Shown piece after piece: positions 1-8,905 of a stretch of DNA of 64,000 nt (its first letter is position 1; every line of letters starts with the position of its first letter). Location: the NCBI GenBank assembly GCA_004555155.1, contig SFJH01000017.1, positions 1-64,000 of the forward strand. The letters run 5' to 3'. Origin of the DNA: Clostridiales bacterium (GTDB lineage Bacteria > Bacillota > Clostridia > Christensenellales > Aristaeellaceae). Below the pieces are notes generated by a model. The model saw only the letters and a list, made by a program, of their open reading frames with translations, did no database searches and was not told the DNA's origin. A program made the position numbers and the translations under genes.

Positions 1-443
1 CAGTTCTCCAGCCGGACGGCACGCTGGCGATGGAGGAGGACGGCGCGAAGCTGATCTTCGCCCGCACCGACGGAGCCGCACAGCCCGAACCCGACGATCT
101 TCCCGGCGCGGATCTCCCGGAGCATCCCGCCGCAGAGGATCGACTGGAGCGCAAGTACGTCTGCGCCAGCGCCGAGGTGGAAGGCTTTGCCATGGACGCG
201 GACATGCTGGGCGCAGAATACTCCCTCACCTTCCACGCCGACGGCACGATGGATTTCGTGATCGCAGGCACTGCACTGCCCGGCATGACCTGGACGCAGG
301 GCGTGGCGCAGACCGAGTCGGGCGAAGCCGACGCCTATCTGGTGGATTACTACGGAAATCAGATGGAAGCCATTCTCACAGAGGAAGGATTTGACCTGAA
401 CTACTTCGATTCCATGCTGATGCACTTTATTCCCGAAGCCTGA
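1..443 (+). CDS. C-terminal part of a hypothetical protein (5' end outside the window)
   Basis: The frame is open from the first bases of the window to the stop at 441-443, so this is the C-terminal part of a longer protein; an internal ATG at 30 has no ribosome binding site and is probably not the start. The visible ~145 residues hold an acidic Pro-rich linker (residues PEPDDLPGADLPEHP) and then a compact beta-rich segment (YSLTFHADGTMDFVIAG) of the kind seen in lipocalin-like or META-like secreted proteins of Clostridia. I do not recognise the family and infer no function. A perfect GC-rich inverted repeat follows the stop. Confidence 0.6.
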   Translation, partial: VLQPDGTLAMEEDGAKLIFARTDGAAQPEPDDLPGADLPEHPAAEDRLERKYVCASAEVEGFAMDADMLGAEYSLTFHADGTMDFVIAGTALPGMTWTQGVAQTESGEADAYLVDYYGNQMEAILTEEGFDLNYFDSMLMHFIPEA

Positions 444-448
444 TTTTC

Positions 449-478
449 CGCGGTCCGCCGGAGCGCTCCGGCGGACCG
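449..478. terminator. GC-rich perfect inverted repeat after the partial gene
   Basis: GCGGTCCGCCGGAGC is followed directly by its reverse complement, giving a 15-bp stem just after the stop codon at 443. There is no T-tract, so it is a 3' stabiliser or a weak terminator rather than a classical intrinsic terminator. Confidence 0.5.
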
Positions 479-520
479 CCGCACAGAACGGCATGGAGCG
501 ATCCTGAGAGGTAAGAAATT

Positions 521-1612
521 ATGAAGAAGACTTTGATTGCCGCGCTGGCGCTGGTGCTGTGGCTCTGCGCCGTACCCGCGCTGGCGGAGGACTGCTGGTA
601 TTACGCAAACTACGGTGCTCACGACTACGAGCAGGTGGACGTGCGCAAGCCCACCTGCACCCAGGACGGATACTACCTGCTGGAATGCCGCATCTGCGGC
701 AAGAACAAAAAGGAGACCACGCAGGCCGCCTACGGCCACGACTGGCGCAAGACCGGCGAGACCAGCGCCACCTGTACCACCAGGAGCACCGTGAGCTACG
801 AATGCCGCAACTGCAATAAAACCAAGACGGAGAAGGGCAGCTCGCTGGGACATGCCTACGGAGCGTGGCAGATCTCCCAGCCCGCCGGAGACTTTTCCAT
901 GGGCGTTCGCTATCGCGTGTGCGCCAGCTGCTCGAACGTGGCGGAGGAGGCCTTTTATCCCGAGGGAACCCTCTATCGCGGCGCGGGCGACAGGGACGCC
1001 GTCATGGAGATGCAGCAGAAGCTGCAGGATCTGGGCTATCTGCGGGACAAGGTGGACGGCATTTTCGGCAGGAATACCGAGCAGGCGGTGCGGGATTATG
1101 CCGCAGTGGCGGGATTTCCCGTGGACGGCGTGGCCTGGCCGACGCTGCTGAGCGGGCTGAACGTCGATTGGGAGGTGTACATGGGCGGGGAGATCGAGCC
1201 GGGTGAATCGGAATTCGAGAGCAACACGCTCGTGGATTTCTGCATGCACGGCCTTGACGGCGAATGGCTGATGTGCGCCAACCATGCGAGGATGCAGGAG
1301 ACGGCGGAGACGCTCTATCGCGCCGCCGCCACCGAGGCGGAGCAGCTCCGCGCCCTCAAGCAGATCCGCGCGCTCTGGAAGGGCGAGCTGGACATCCTCT
1401 ACGAGACCTGGCTGGAGGGCGCGTCCGAGCAGGAAATGAGCCTGGCGCTCTCCGGAAAGGCGACCTTCGCCAGCTATCTGGCAACGCAGGAGACCATCTG
1501 GAAGCAGCAGTACGGCGCGGACAGCCCCAGCGTGCTCGAGCAGGTCATCGCCGCGCTGCAGGAGCAGTGCAGGCAGATCTGCGCCCTGGCCGGCGGCGCG
1601 CCAGCCGAATGA
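521..1612 (+). CDS. Secreted protein with Cys/His repeat motifs and a peptidoglycan-binding domain
   Basis: The 363-residue product starts at ATG 521 behind GAGAGGTAAG and has a signal peptide (MKKTLIAALALVLWLCAVPALA, cut before ED). Residues ~40-130 carry repeated C-x2-C and GH-x-W/Y pairs (CRICGKNKK, GHDWRKTG, CRNCNKTKTEKG, LGHAYGAW), a pattern common in clostridial surface proteins and probably structural or metal-binding. Residues ~155-205 are a PG_binding_1 domain (AVMEMQQKLQDLGYL...VDGIFGRNTEQAVRDY). The remaining ~150 residues are helical and unrecognised, ending GGAPAE. It probably sits in the cell wall. The DNA coding for the last residues is itself a unit of the repeat array that follows. 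Confidence 0.8.
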   Translation: MKKTLIAALALVLWLCAVPALAEDCWYYANYGAHDYEQVDVRKPTCTQDGYYLLECRICGKNKKETTQAAYGHDWRKTGETSATCTTRSTVSYECRNCNKTKTEKGSSLGHAYGAWQISQPAGDFSMGVRYRVCASCSNVAEEAFYPEGTLYRGAGDRDAVMEMQQKLQDLGYLRDKVDGIFGRNTEQAVRDYAAVAGFPVDGVAWPTLLSGLNVDWEVYMGGEIEPGESEFESNTLVDFCMHGLDGEWLMCANHARMQETAETLYRAAATEAEQLRALKQIRALWKGELDILYETWLEGASEQEMSLALSGKATFASYLATQETIWKQQYGADSPSVLEQVIAALQEQCRQICALAGGAPAE

Positions 1613-2095
1613 CGGAACTCCGCCCGAAGCGATGCAACCGAACGGCGGCGGTGCAGCTGAATGACGGCGGTGCACCGCCCGAATGAGGGAACTCCGCCCG
1701 AAGCGACATGCCGCCCGAACGACGGCCATCCGCCCGCGGCGGCGCGCCAGCCGAATGACGGAACTCCGCCCGAAGCGACGCAACCGAACGGCGGAGATGC
1801 AGCCGAATGACGGCGACGCGCTGCCCGAATGAGGGAACTCCGCCCGAAGCGACATGCCGCCCGAACGACGGCCATCCGCCCGCGGCGATGCGCCGCCCGA
1901 ATGACGGAACTCCGCCCGAAGCGACGTGCCGTCCCAATGACGGCGGTGCGACGAACGAATGAGGGAACTCTGCCCGAAGCGACGTGCCGACCGAACGGCG
2001 GAGATGCAGCCGAATGACGGCGACGCGCCGCACGAATGAGGGAACTCCGCCCGCGGCGATGCGACGAACGAATGAGGGAACTCAGCCTGCAGCGC
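1592..2095 (+). repeat. Higher-order tandem repeat array (146-bp period) grown from a gene 3' end
   Basis: The anchor word GAATGA occurs at 1607, 1659, 1681, 1753, 1805, 1827, 1899, 1957, 2012, 2034 and 2070, with variants GAACGA at 1717 and 1863 and CAATGA at 1935. Spacings follow 52, 22, 36, 36 bp, so 146 bp is a higher-order unit seen about two times before it degrades. Each unit carries GGAACTCCGCCCGAAGCGA or a variant. The first unit overlaps the stop codon of the 521-1612 gene (GGCGCGCCAGCCGAATGA), and this segment recurs at 1741-1758. Long reverse-strand frames across the array encode RSS/RRFGRSS-type low complexity and look spurious. Confidence 0.8.
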
Positions 2096-2171
2096 GCCCG
2101 CCGTCGAACCGGGTACCGTCCGCAGGGATGGGGAGCCGGTTCGCGATGGGCGAGCCGCGCAGGAAATCCAT

Positions 2172-2412
2172 GAAATGAAAAAAACGCCTGTAAAACACGC
2201 TGTCCAGCGCGCTTTACAGGCGTAATTTGTGCAGTGCAGCGCTTATGGGAAGTTCCCCGTGCACCCTGCTGGCCGCGAATCAGAGGCGGATGGGGCTGTC
2301 TCACGAAGGACGAACTGCACAGATAATCGATGAAAATCGCCTGTAGAACACCGAGAACAAGGTATTTTACAGGCGATTCTTTGTGCAATATAACGCTTCG
2401 TGAGACAGTCCC
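2172..2412 (-). terminator. Two related terminator hairpins downstream of the glycyl radical enzyme operon
   Basis: Two stem-loops share the arms CGCCTGTA(A/G)AA...TTTACAGGCG: one at about 2180-2222 and one at about 2338-2385. Both are preceded on the minus strand by GCACAAA and followed by T-rich sequence (TTTTTTTCAT for the first). The second is nested in a larger inverted repeat, GGGCTGTCTCACGAAG at about 2292-2307 and CTTCGTGAGACAGTCCC at about 2395-2412. They lie after the stop of the minus-strand gene at 2440 and probably end that operon. The two copies look like a duplicated terminator with about 100 bp between them. Confidence 0.65.
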
Positions 2413-2439
2413 TTTTCGTCGCCCTGACCGGCGCGCCGG

Positions 2440-4623
2440 TCAGTTGGCGACCAGGATCCGATCCACCACCAGCTTGCGGAATTCCGGCGTCAGCAGGCAG
2501 AAGTACGCGGTGAAGCCGGTCACGCGCACCACCAGATCGGGGTACAGATCCGGGTTTTCGTTGGCGGCCAGGATCTTCTTCGCGTCGATGATGTTGATGT
2601 TCAGAAGGGTTGCGCCCTTCTCGAAGATCGTCAGGATGTAGTCGCAGAATTTTTCGACGCCCTCCTCGCCGCGGCACAGGCCGGGGTCGATCTCCAGCTG
2701 GATCGGCGCGGTGTTGCCGTAGCCGGGCTGGATGCGGCAGATGGCGTTGCTCATGGCGGTCAGCGCGCCGTCCCGGCGGAAGCCGGGATGGGGGTTCGCG
2801 CCGTGGCTGATGGGCTCGCCGTCGCGCCGTCCGTTGGGCGTCGCCCTGACGGCCCGGCCGAGCTGAATCGTGTTCGACCAGGAGAACCAGCCGGGAATGA
2901 ACTTCACCGGCGGCCGGAGCGCGTCCATGGCGCAGACGTCCGCGGAGAAGGCCCGGGAGATCCGTTCGGCCCAGTCGTCGCCGCGTCCGCCGGAGCCGTA
3001 GCGGCTGGAGGAATTCAGCATCCGGCGGATGACCTCGCCGTCCGTGCCCTGGAAATTGTCGGCCATCGCGTCGGCCACCTGGCGGAAGGTCAGGCGCTTT
3101 TCAAGCTCCACGCGCTGCTCCAGCGCGGCGAAGGAATCCGCAACCGAGGCGATGCCGGTGCCGTCGATGCACAGATTGTAATACATCGCGCCGCCGTTGG
3201 TGATGTCCAGGCCCTTTTCCACGGGGCCGTGGGAGATCAGATTCAGCATGAGCTCCGGCTCGTTGAACACCTGATGATCCAGATGGAACAGCTGGCCCTT
3301 CGCGGTGACCTCCACGGCCCGGCGCTGATGCCTGCAGTACAGCTCGAACAGGCGCTGCGTGCTCTGGGGGCCACCGTCGGACATCATCTCGTCGAAGGCC
3401 ACGGAGAACACCTTCAGATTGTTGATCTTCACGCAGTCGTTCATGGTGTATTCCATGCCGGGCAGGCTCATCCAGTTGCAGCCCACGGCCACGCGCTGGC
3501 GGGCGATTTCCAGCGGATAGCCCTTGCGCATGAAGCCCTGGGACAGCGCCGCGTCGCCGGAGAACCGGGGCCAGCCGTTTTTGTTGCGGAACAGGCAGGC
3601 CACGGCCGCGCGCAGGAAGCTGCGGTCCATGCCCTCGTGCACCCGCACCGTGATGTTGCACGAGGAATCCAGCCACTCCGCGCCCTCCAGGCACAGATAG
3701 GAGAATTCCGAGGTGATGTCCGTTCCGTCGGGGCGCAGGCCGCCCAGCTGATAGTAGTGGGGATCGTTGAGCAGCAGGCAGGCGATGTAATATCTGGCCT
3801 CGTCGTCGGTCAGCCGGCCCGCGGCCCGGTCGCGCTCGTAGTAGGGGCGCAGCACCTCGTCGAGCTGGCAGCCCGCGCCGTCGCGGTTGTACTCGCGGGA
3901 GGCCATGTTGAACCAGCAGATCCACTGGCAGGCCTCGCGCAGGGTGCGGGGCGCGCCCTCCACCAGATATTCGTTGACCTCGAGCATCTGCCGGAGGTTC
4001 TCCGCCAGCGCCGGTACCGGCTCGGCCCCGATGGCGTCGCGGATGGCGGCGCAGGTGCGGCGCATCCAGATCTGGACGCCGCGGATGGTCTTCTCCTCTG
4101 CGTCGTAGAAATCGTCGCGGCCGGGGTTGAGGGCGCGATACCGGCGCAGCTTTTCCAGAAGGCCGCCCCAGCCCAGCGAAAGGCCGATGGCGTAGTCGCC
4201 GCCGAAGTGGGAATCCGCGCCGATGCCGGGCACGATGCCGTACTTCTCCTGCTCGGGCTTCAGCTCGTCGAAGGGGTAGTCGGGGTGGAACACGTTGTTG
4301 GGCTTGAGCCAGACCATCGTCAGCATCCAGCGGTTGCAGAAGGCGTCGCAGGGGTCGATGACGATGGGGTGATTGGACATCTGCCGGTAGAAATTCTCGC
4401 TCCAGCCGTCGTAGCCGTACCAGGAGCCGTTGGGGTGATTGATGTAGGGATCGAATTGATAGTCCTCCGGGACGGAGACCGTGCCATAGTCGTCGCCGTC
4501 GGCGAAGCAGGGGGTGTTTTTCTTGTCCTGCGTGTCCTGGATTTTCCGCTCGCGCAGAAGCCGGACGCGCCCGTAATAGCTGACGTCCGCCGTTAGCGGC
4601 GTCTGTCCGATTCGATTTCGCAT
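2440..4623 (-). CDS. Glycyl radical enzyme (pyruvate formate-lyase-like), substrate unknown
   Basis: The 727-residue product belongs to the PFL/glycyl radical superfamily. The C-terminal radical loop is present (RVTGFTAYF, radical Gly at residue 703), as is the thiyl loop with one Cys (VAVGCNWMSLPG, Cys382). The residues after the Cys are N-W-M rather than the V-E of diol dehydratases or the double Cys of pyruvate formate-lyase, so it is neither of these and I cannot name the substrate. Start ATG 4623 is chosen because AAGGAGAG lies just upstream; a longer frame exists but would overlap the activase. It is the last gene of a minus-strand operon, 10 bp after its activase and downstream of an alpha-mannosidase, which suggests a sugar-linked reaction (inference). 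The enzyme should be oxygen-sensitive. Confidence 0.9.
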   Translation of the reverse strand: MRNRIGQTPLTADVSYYGRVRLLRERKIQDTQDKKNTPCFADGDDYGTVSVPEDYQFDPYINHPNGSWYGYDGWSENFYRQMSNHPIVIDPCDAFCNRWMLTMVWLKPNNVFHPDYPFDELKPEQEKYGIVPGIGADSHFGGDYAIGLSLGWGGLLEKLRRYRALNPGRDDFYDAEEKTIRGVQIWMRRTCAAIRDAIGAEPVPALAENLRQMLEVNEYLVEGAPRTLREACQWICWFNMASREYNRDGAGCQLDEVLRPYYERDRAAGRLTDDEARYYIACLLLNDPHYYQLGGLRPDGTDITSEFSYLCLEGAEWLDSSCNITVRVHEGMDRSFLRAAVACLFRNKNGWPRFSGDAALSQGFMRKGYPLEIARQRVAVGCNWMSLPGMEYTMNDCVKINNLKVFSVAFDEMMSDGGPQSTQRLFELYCRHQRRAVEVTAKGQLFHLDHQVFNEPELMLNLISHGPVEKGLDITNGGAMYYNLCIDGTGIASVADSFAALEQRVELEKRLTFRQVADAMADNFQGTDGEVIRRMLNSSSRYGSGGRGDDWAERISRAFSADVCAMDALRPPVKFIPGWFSWSNTIQLGRAVRATPNGRRDGEPISHGANPHPGFRRDGALTAMSNAICRIQPGYGNTAPIQLEIDPGLCRGEEGVEKFCDYILTIFEKGATLLNINIIDAKKILAANENPDLYPDLVVRVTGFTAYFCLLTPEFRKLVVDRILVAN

Positions 4624-4633
4624 GGTTCTCTCC

Positions 4634-5527
4634 TTATCCGATGCGCACATCGACCAGCCCCGCGTCCAGCGCGGCCTGTCGGAGCGCCTCCATTCGCTGC
4701 GCCGGCAGCGGGCGCGCGCCGCTGAGCGCATATCCGCGGGCGAGCGCCGCAACCTTGCTCTCGCCCAGGGGATTGTAGTTGAGCAGCTCATAGGCCTTCA
4801 GATTGTCCAGCGTCCGGGCGACGGCGGCGATGGCGGCGATCTCGGCTTCGCGGTCGTTGACGCCCGGGATCACGGGGGTGCGCAGAATCAGCGGAACGCC
4901 GCGCCGGGACAGCCTGTGCAGATTGTCCAGAATGCGCCCGTTGGGCACGCCCACCCAGCGCTCGTGGGCCGCCGGATCCGCCAGCTTCAGATCCGCCATC
5001 ACCAGATCCACGTGCTCCAGCAGCGCCTCGAGGGTCTCCCACTCGGCGAACAGGCTGGTTTCGATCGCCGTGGAAACGCCCTGCGCCTTCAGCAGCCGCA
5101 GCACCTCCATCGCCAGCCCGGGCTGGGCGAGCACCTCGCCGCCGGACAGCGTCACGCCGCCGCCGGAGCGGCGGTAGTAGTCCGCGTCCTGCATGGCCTC
5201 CGCGACGATCTCCGCGGCGGTCATCTCCGTGCCGGACATTTGGATGGCTCCGGTGAAGCACGCGTCCGCGCACGCGCCGCAGTTCACGCAGCGCGCGGGA
5301 TCGTCGACCATCCGGCCGTTCTCCGCGCGCCGCGCGCCCGAGGGACAGACCTGCGCGCAGCGTCCGCAGCCGATGCATTTTTCCGGATAGAGCATCCGCT
5401 CGCGCCCGGGGCGCACGGCCTCCGGGTTGTGGCACCACGCGCAGCGCAGCGGACAGCCCTTGAAGAATACGGTCGTGCGGATGCCGGGGCCGTCGCTGAG
5501 GGAAAATCTCTGAATATCGGTGATCAT
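4634..5527 (-). CDS. Glycyl radical enzyme activating protein (radical SAM)
   Basis: The 297-residue protein has the radical SAM cluster motif near its N-terminus (FKGCPLRCAWCHNPE, C-x3-C-x2-C), then an inserted ferredoxin-like pair (CIGCGRCAQVCPSGA and CVNCGACADACFTGA) typical of activases of diol-dehydratase-type and PFL-2-type enzymes, and the SAM-binding GGE motif (VTLSGGEVLAQPG). It would cleave S-adenosylmethionine and abstract hydrogen from Gly703 of the enzyme encoded next to it. The gene lies between GH38 mannosidase and the glycyl radical enzyme on the same strand with short gaps. The start is the ATG at 5527, behind AAAGGGAGG. Confidence 0.93.
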   Translation of the reverse strand: MITDIQRFSLSDGPGIRTTVFFKGCPLRCAWCHNPEAVRPGRERMLYPEKCIGCGRCAQVCPSGARRAENGRMVDDPARCVNCGACADACFTGAIQMSGTEMTAAEIVAEAMQDADYYRRSGGGVTLSGGEVLAQPGLAMEVLRLLKAQGVSTAIETSLFAEWETLEALLEHVDLVMADLKLADPAAHERWVGVPNGRILDNLHRLSRRGVPLILRTPVIPGVNDREAEIAAIAAVARTLDNLKAYELLNYNPLGESKVAALARGYALSGARPLPAQRMEALRQAALDAGLVDVRIG

Positions 5528-5569
5528 AAAGGAACCGCCTCCCTTTCTTCTGTACAGGATGGAAGGCCG

Positions 5570-8392
5570 TCAGCCGCGGATCACGACCTCGGCCAGGCTG
5601 TACGGGCGCACGTCGAAGGAGACGCGGCGGCCGTCGATCGCGGCGGGCGTGCCGCCGCACGCCGCGCGCTCCGGGGAGAACGGAAGCTCCAGCGTCACCC
5701 GGTCGCCGCGGCCCTGCATCTCAAACACGCGCACCTTCAGCGCGCCGTCGCCGCCGCGCTCCACGCCGGACAGCACGCAGCCCGCGCTCTGCATCGTCAG
5801 CAGACTGGCCTCCCGGGGGAGCTTGCCCGGCTTCGCACCGGCGGGCATGGCGATCAGCGGGCGCATCAGCGCCTCGCCCATGCGCTTCAGGGCGACCGCG
5901 TTTCCGTCGGAGGGCGCGAGCCACAGCTGGATTTTGTGGATGCCGCGCTCCGGATAGGGATCGGGGGAGCCCGCCGTATTGATCAGCGTGCAGCTGAGCG
6001 CGCCCTCGTCCAGGCGATAGCCGTATTTGCAGTCCGCGAACAGCGCCGGGGCAATGCCGTCGCCCAGCGCCGCCGAGAAGCTCAGCGCCGCCACGTCGTT
6101 GGCCGACGCGCTGCGCCGGATACATCCCGCGGGCACGTCGCACAGAAGCTCCTCTGCGCCGCCCGCCACCGGCAGCTGCCAGAGCAGCAGGGGAACCCGA
6201 TCCCCGTGGCCCGCCGCCTCGTTCCAGTCCACCTCGAAGGCGAGCTTCAGCGCCGCCGCGTCCGCGTCCAGGGAGACGACGGTCTTCACCGTGGAGTGCA
6301 GGACCTTCTGGGTGATTTCGATGCGCTGCGCCAGGGGGCCGCGGTGCAGCTGCAGGTCGATCGTGTCGTCCACCGGGACGTTCTTCAGGATGCGGCCGAT
6401 GTTCCATGCGTTGTTCGTCCGCTGCTCCGCCAGCGCCAGGCGCAGTCCGGCCCGGCCGGAGAGCTGTTCGCGGCCGGTCTGCCGGTCGATCATGGAGGTC
6501 AGCATGCCGTCGGCGTCGAAGGCGCAGCGGATCCGCGCGTTCTCCAGAACGATCCTGCCGTGGGGCTTTTCCACGCGCACGTCGTCCAGATAATAGGTCG
6601 GATAGTGCTCGAGCGCCCGCTCCCGAACCGCCAGCGTCGTATATCCGACGGCCGGTACCTTCACCCGCGCCAGCAGGCGCACGAAATGATGATCCCAGTA
6701 CCGCTGGGGCTGCGGATCCAGCAGCTCGAAGGGCAGCGCCGTACCGCGGTCGTTCACCACCTCCAGCCGACGCAGGTCGCCGGTGTAGTCCCACATGGTG
6801 ATCAGCGCGGCCTCGTCGCGGGGCGTGGACGCGGTGTTGAACACCACATAGCGGCGGGTGCGTCCGGCGCCGCGCTCGCAGTTGGGCACGCCGCCGTAGC
6901 TTTCCAGGCCGTAGCCGACGCCCGCGCCCTCGGACTGGGCGTCGGAGACGTCCTCGGCCGGGCCGCCGAAGAGCGTGTCGACGGACTCCGCCACCGCCCG
7001 CAGCGCGTTGCCCTGGGCGGTCTGGGCGCAGGCCAGCGCGTCCGCGTACAGGCCCATGGCGTACTCGCGGCTCTCCTGAACGCAGGAGCCGGTGAGGATA
7101 TCGTGGAAATGGGTGAACAGCACGTTCTGCCAGGCCTCGCGGAAGCGTCCGGCGGGGTACTCCGCGTCGGCGACGCACCCGGCCAGCGCGCAGATTTTTT
7201 CCGCGTCGTTCATCGCGACCTCGCTTCTGCGGTTGCCCAGCTTGATGCGGCTCTGGGTGGTGTAGCAGCCGGTGAACAGGGGATTCAGCTCGTGCTCGAT
7301 CACCGTCAGGGAATCGCGGACGGACTCCGCCTTGCGGAAGTATTCGTGCAGCGTGCCGAAGCGCACCTGGGGGAACACGGGCCACTGGGCCATCTCCAGC
7401 ACGCGCTCCACATCGCGGCGGGTCGGCCCGCCGCCGTGGTCGCCCACGCCGTAGACGATCAGCCCGGTCTTCAGCCCGCCGCAGCGCCTGGACAGGCCGA
7501 TCAGGCCGGTGCCGTTGTCGGGGTTGACGCCGCTGTTGTACCAGTAGGGCTCCTTGTACGCCAGCACCTCGCTGCCCGACGGCGCGCGATACCGGTACAG
7601 CGTCTCGAGCTCCTCCAGTCCGCGGCAGTGGTAGTAGTACCGGACGTTCTCAAAGCAGTTGATCTCCGGCACGAACCGGCTGTGGCCGAAGGTATCCGGG
7701 GAGAAATCCACCTGCACGCTGTCGGGATCGACGCCCCACACGTCGCGCAGATAGTCCCGGGTGACCGTGATGTGGTGCAGCAGCGATTCCGTGTCCGGCA
7801 TATTCTTGTCCGTCTCCACCCAGGCGGACGCGGTGACCTCCCAGCGCCCCTCGCGGATGCGCCGCTTGATCTCCTCCATCATGGAGGGATCGTACTTTTC
7901 GACGATCCTGTAGACCGAGCCCTGCGACTGCATGAATGTAAACCCGGGGTATTCGTCCATCAGATGCAGAATCGTGCGGAAGGTCGCCAGCGTGGCGGCC
8001 ACGGTCTCCTGCCAGCCCCACATCCAGTTCATGTCGATGTGGGCGTGGGCCACATAGATCAGCTCATAGGCCTTTGCCGCCTCGGCGGCGGGCGTCAGCG
8101 CCTGCTCCGCGCGGGCGCAGGCGGAGCGCGTCAGCGCGTCCTCGCGGGCCATCTCGTCTTCCAGCACGTGCAGCGCCTGATCGATCGCCGCGTCCCATCT
8201 GCCGCCCTCGGCCTCGGACAGCTCCAGCGCAAACTGAATCTGCGACAGCGTCCGAACGCACGCCGCAGACGGGCGCGTCACATGCCCGAGCTCCTCCGGC
8301 GACGCGCCGAAGGTGGATTCAAACTCCATTTTCTCGCGATTTCCGCCCACCTTTTGTTTCAGTGCGGAAAATCGGGCCGCCAAACCCTTCAT
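5570..8392 (-). CDS. GH38-family alpha-mannosidase
   Basis: The 940-residue protein is a glycoside hydrolase family 38 enzyme. The zinc-site motif AHAHIDMNWMWGW is at residues 115-127 and the catalytic-nucleophile region DFSPDTFGHS at 229-238 (candidate Asp233). The middle and C-terminal beta-sandwich parts follow (for example IDRQTGREQLSG, AFEVDWNEAAGHGDRVPLL). Start ATG 8392 has GGGGAGGATATTCAA upstream; the frame extends upstream but without a better site. There is no signal peptide, so it is cytoplasmic and should trim imported mannosides or mannose-containing glycans. It is the first gene of an operon with the activase and glycyl radical enzyme, an unusual partnership. Confidence 0.92.
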   Translation of the reverse strand: MKGLAARFSALKQKVGGNREKMEFESTFGASPEELGHVTRPSAACVRTLSQIQFALELSEAEGGRWDAAIDQALHVLEDEMAREDALTRSACARAEQALTPAAEAAKAYELIYVAHAHIDMNWMWGWQETVAATLATFRTILHLMDEYPGFTFMQSQGSVYRIVEKYDPSMMEEIKRRIREGRWEVTASAWVETDKNMPDTESLLHHITVTRDYLRDVWGVDPDSVQVDFSPDTFGHSRFVPEINCFENVRYYYHCRGLEELETLYRYRAPSGSEVLAYKEPYWYNSGVNPDNGTGLIGLSRRCGGLKTGLIVYGVGDHGGGPTRRDVERVLEMAQWPVFPQVRFGTLHEYFRKAESVRDSLTVIEHELNPLFTGCYTTQSRIKLGNRRSEVAMNDAEKICALAGCVADAEYPAGRFREAWQNVLFTHFHDILTGSCVQESREYAMGLYADALACAQTAQGNALRAVAESVDTLFGGPAEDVSDAQSEGAGVGYGLESYGGVPNCERGAGRTRRYVVFNTASTPRDEAALITMWDYTGDLRRLEVVNDRGTALPFELLDPQPQRYWDHHFVRLLARVKVPAVGYTTLAVRERALEHYPTYYLDDVRVEKPHGRIVLENARIRCAFDADGMLTSMIDRQTGREQLSGRAGLRLALAEQRTNNAWNIGRILKNVPVDDTIDLQLHRGPLAQRIEITQKVLHSTVKTVVSLDADAAALKLAFEVDWNEAAGHGDRVPLLLWQLPVAGGAEELLCDVPAGCIRRSASANDVAALSFSAALGDGIAPALFADCKYGYRLDEGALSCTLINTAGSPDPYPERGIHKIQLWLAPSDGNAVALKRMGEALMRPLIAMPAGAKPGKLPREASLLTMQSAGCVLSGVERGGDGALKVRVFEMQGRGDRVTLELPFSPERAACGGTPAAIDGRRVSFDVRPYSLAEVVIRG

Positions 8393-8502
8393 TTGAATAT
8401 CCTCCCCAAAATATAATTTGATCCAGGGAGCGTCCCTGATCCCTGGCAGGCCTCCGGAAACGCCGGAAGCGCTCTTTGTCAAGCGAATATCCGTACACAG
8501 AC

Positions 8503-8532
8503 AATGTACCATCTCCGACGCCCGCAAGTCAA
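8503..8532 (-). promoter_or_regulatory. Predicted promoter of the mannosidase-GRE operon
   Basis: On the minus strand TTGACT (8532-8527) and TACATT (8508-8503) are separated by 18 bp, about 110 bp upstream of the ATG at 8392. The leader between 8393 and 8500 holds GC-rich short inverted words but no riboswitch that I recognise. Confidence 0.55.
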
Positions 8533-8685
8533 TCTCTGAGCGAAAATATTTCTCCGGAAATTGGGGACGGACGGATTTCTTCCTATTTATAAAGACGATA
8601 TATAGGCATGCGGATTTCGCGGACACAAATAACATCAATCTTTTGTGTTTTAATCATTTCATAACAAAGTAGCCATATCATGAAC

Positions 8686-8714
8686 TTGACTTTGTCAAAC
8701 CGTGCGCTTATAAT
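8686..8714 (+). promoter_or_regulatory. Consensus promoter with palindromic -35 region
   Basis: TTGACT (8686-8691), 17 bp, TATAAT (8709-8714): a near-consensus housekeeping promoter for the gene at 8906 and perhaps the pilus locus beyond. The -35 is part of the palindrome TTGAC-TTT-GTCAA (8686-8698), a possible operator. The 8533-8685 stretch is AT-rich with no gene. Confidence 0.75.
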
Positions 8715-8905
8715 GAAAGCGTGGAAAATAGAGAAAAGCGGATCATTTCTTCGCTGGCTGAAACCGGCGGAATATTCCGCCGCACCGGCGCATAAAAGTA
8801 TTTCGTTGAACCACAAACCTTGCAGCGAAGCGAATGCGTAGATCACGCCGAAAGACCATAAAGGGCCTGCGCAGCCCAAAGCGGACAGGACTAGGAGGAA
8901 CGGAC

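Noticed and set aside
401..2388. Long reverse-strand frames across the 1.6-2.1 kb repeat array (484, 304 and 162 codons)
   Set aside because: They run through the repeat array, have RSS/RRFGRSS-type low-complexity translations and no ribosome binding site, and overlap a good secreted-protein gene.
4622..8416. A 1264-codon plus-strand frame opposite the mannosidase and activase genes
   Set aside because: It is the antisense shadow of high-GC coding DNA; the minus-strand genes have clear domains and ribosome binding sites.
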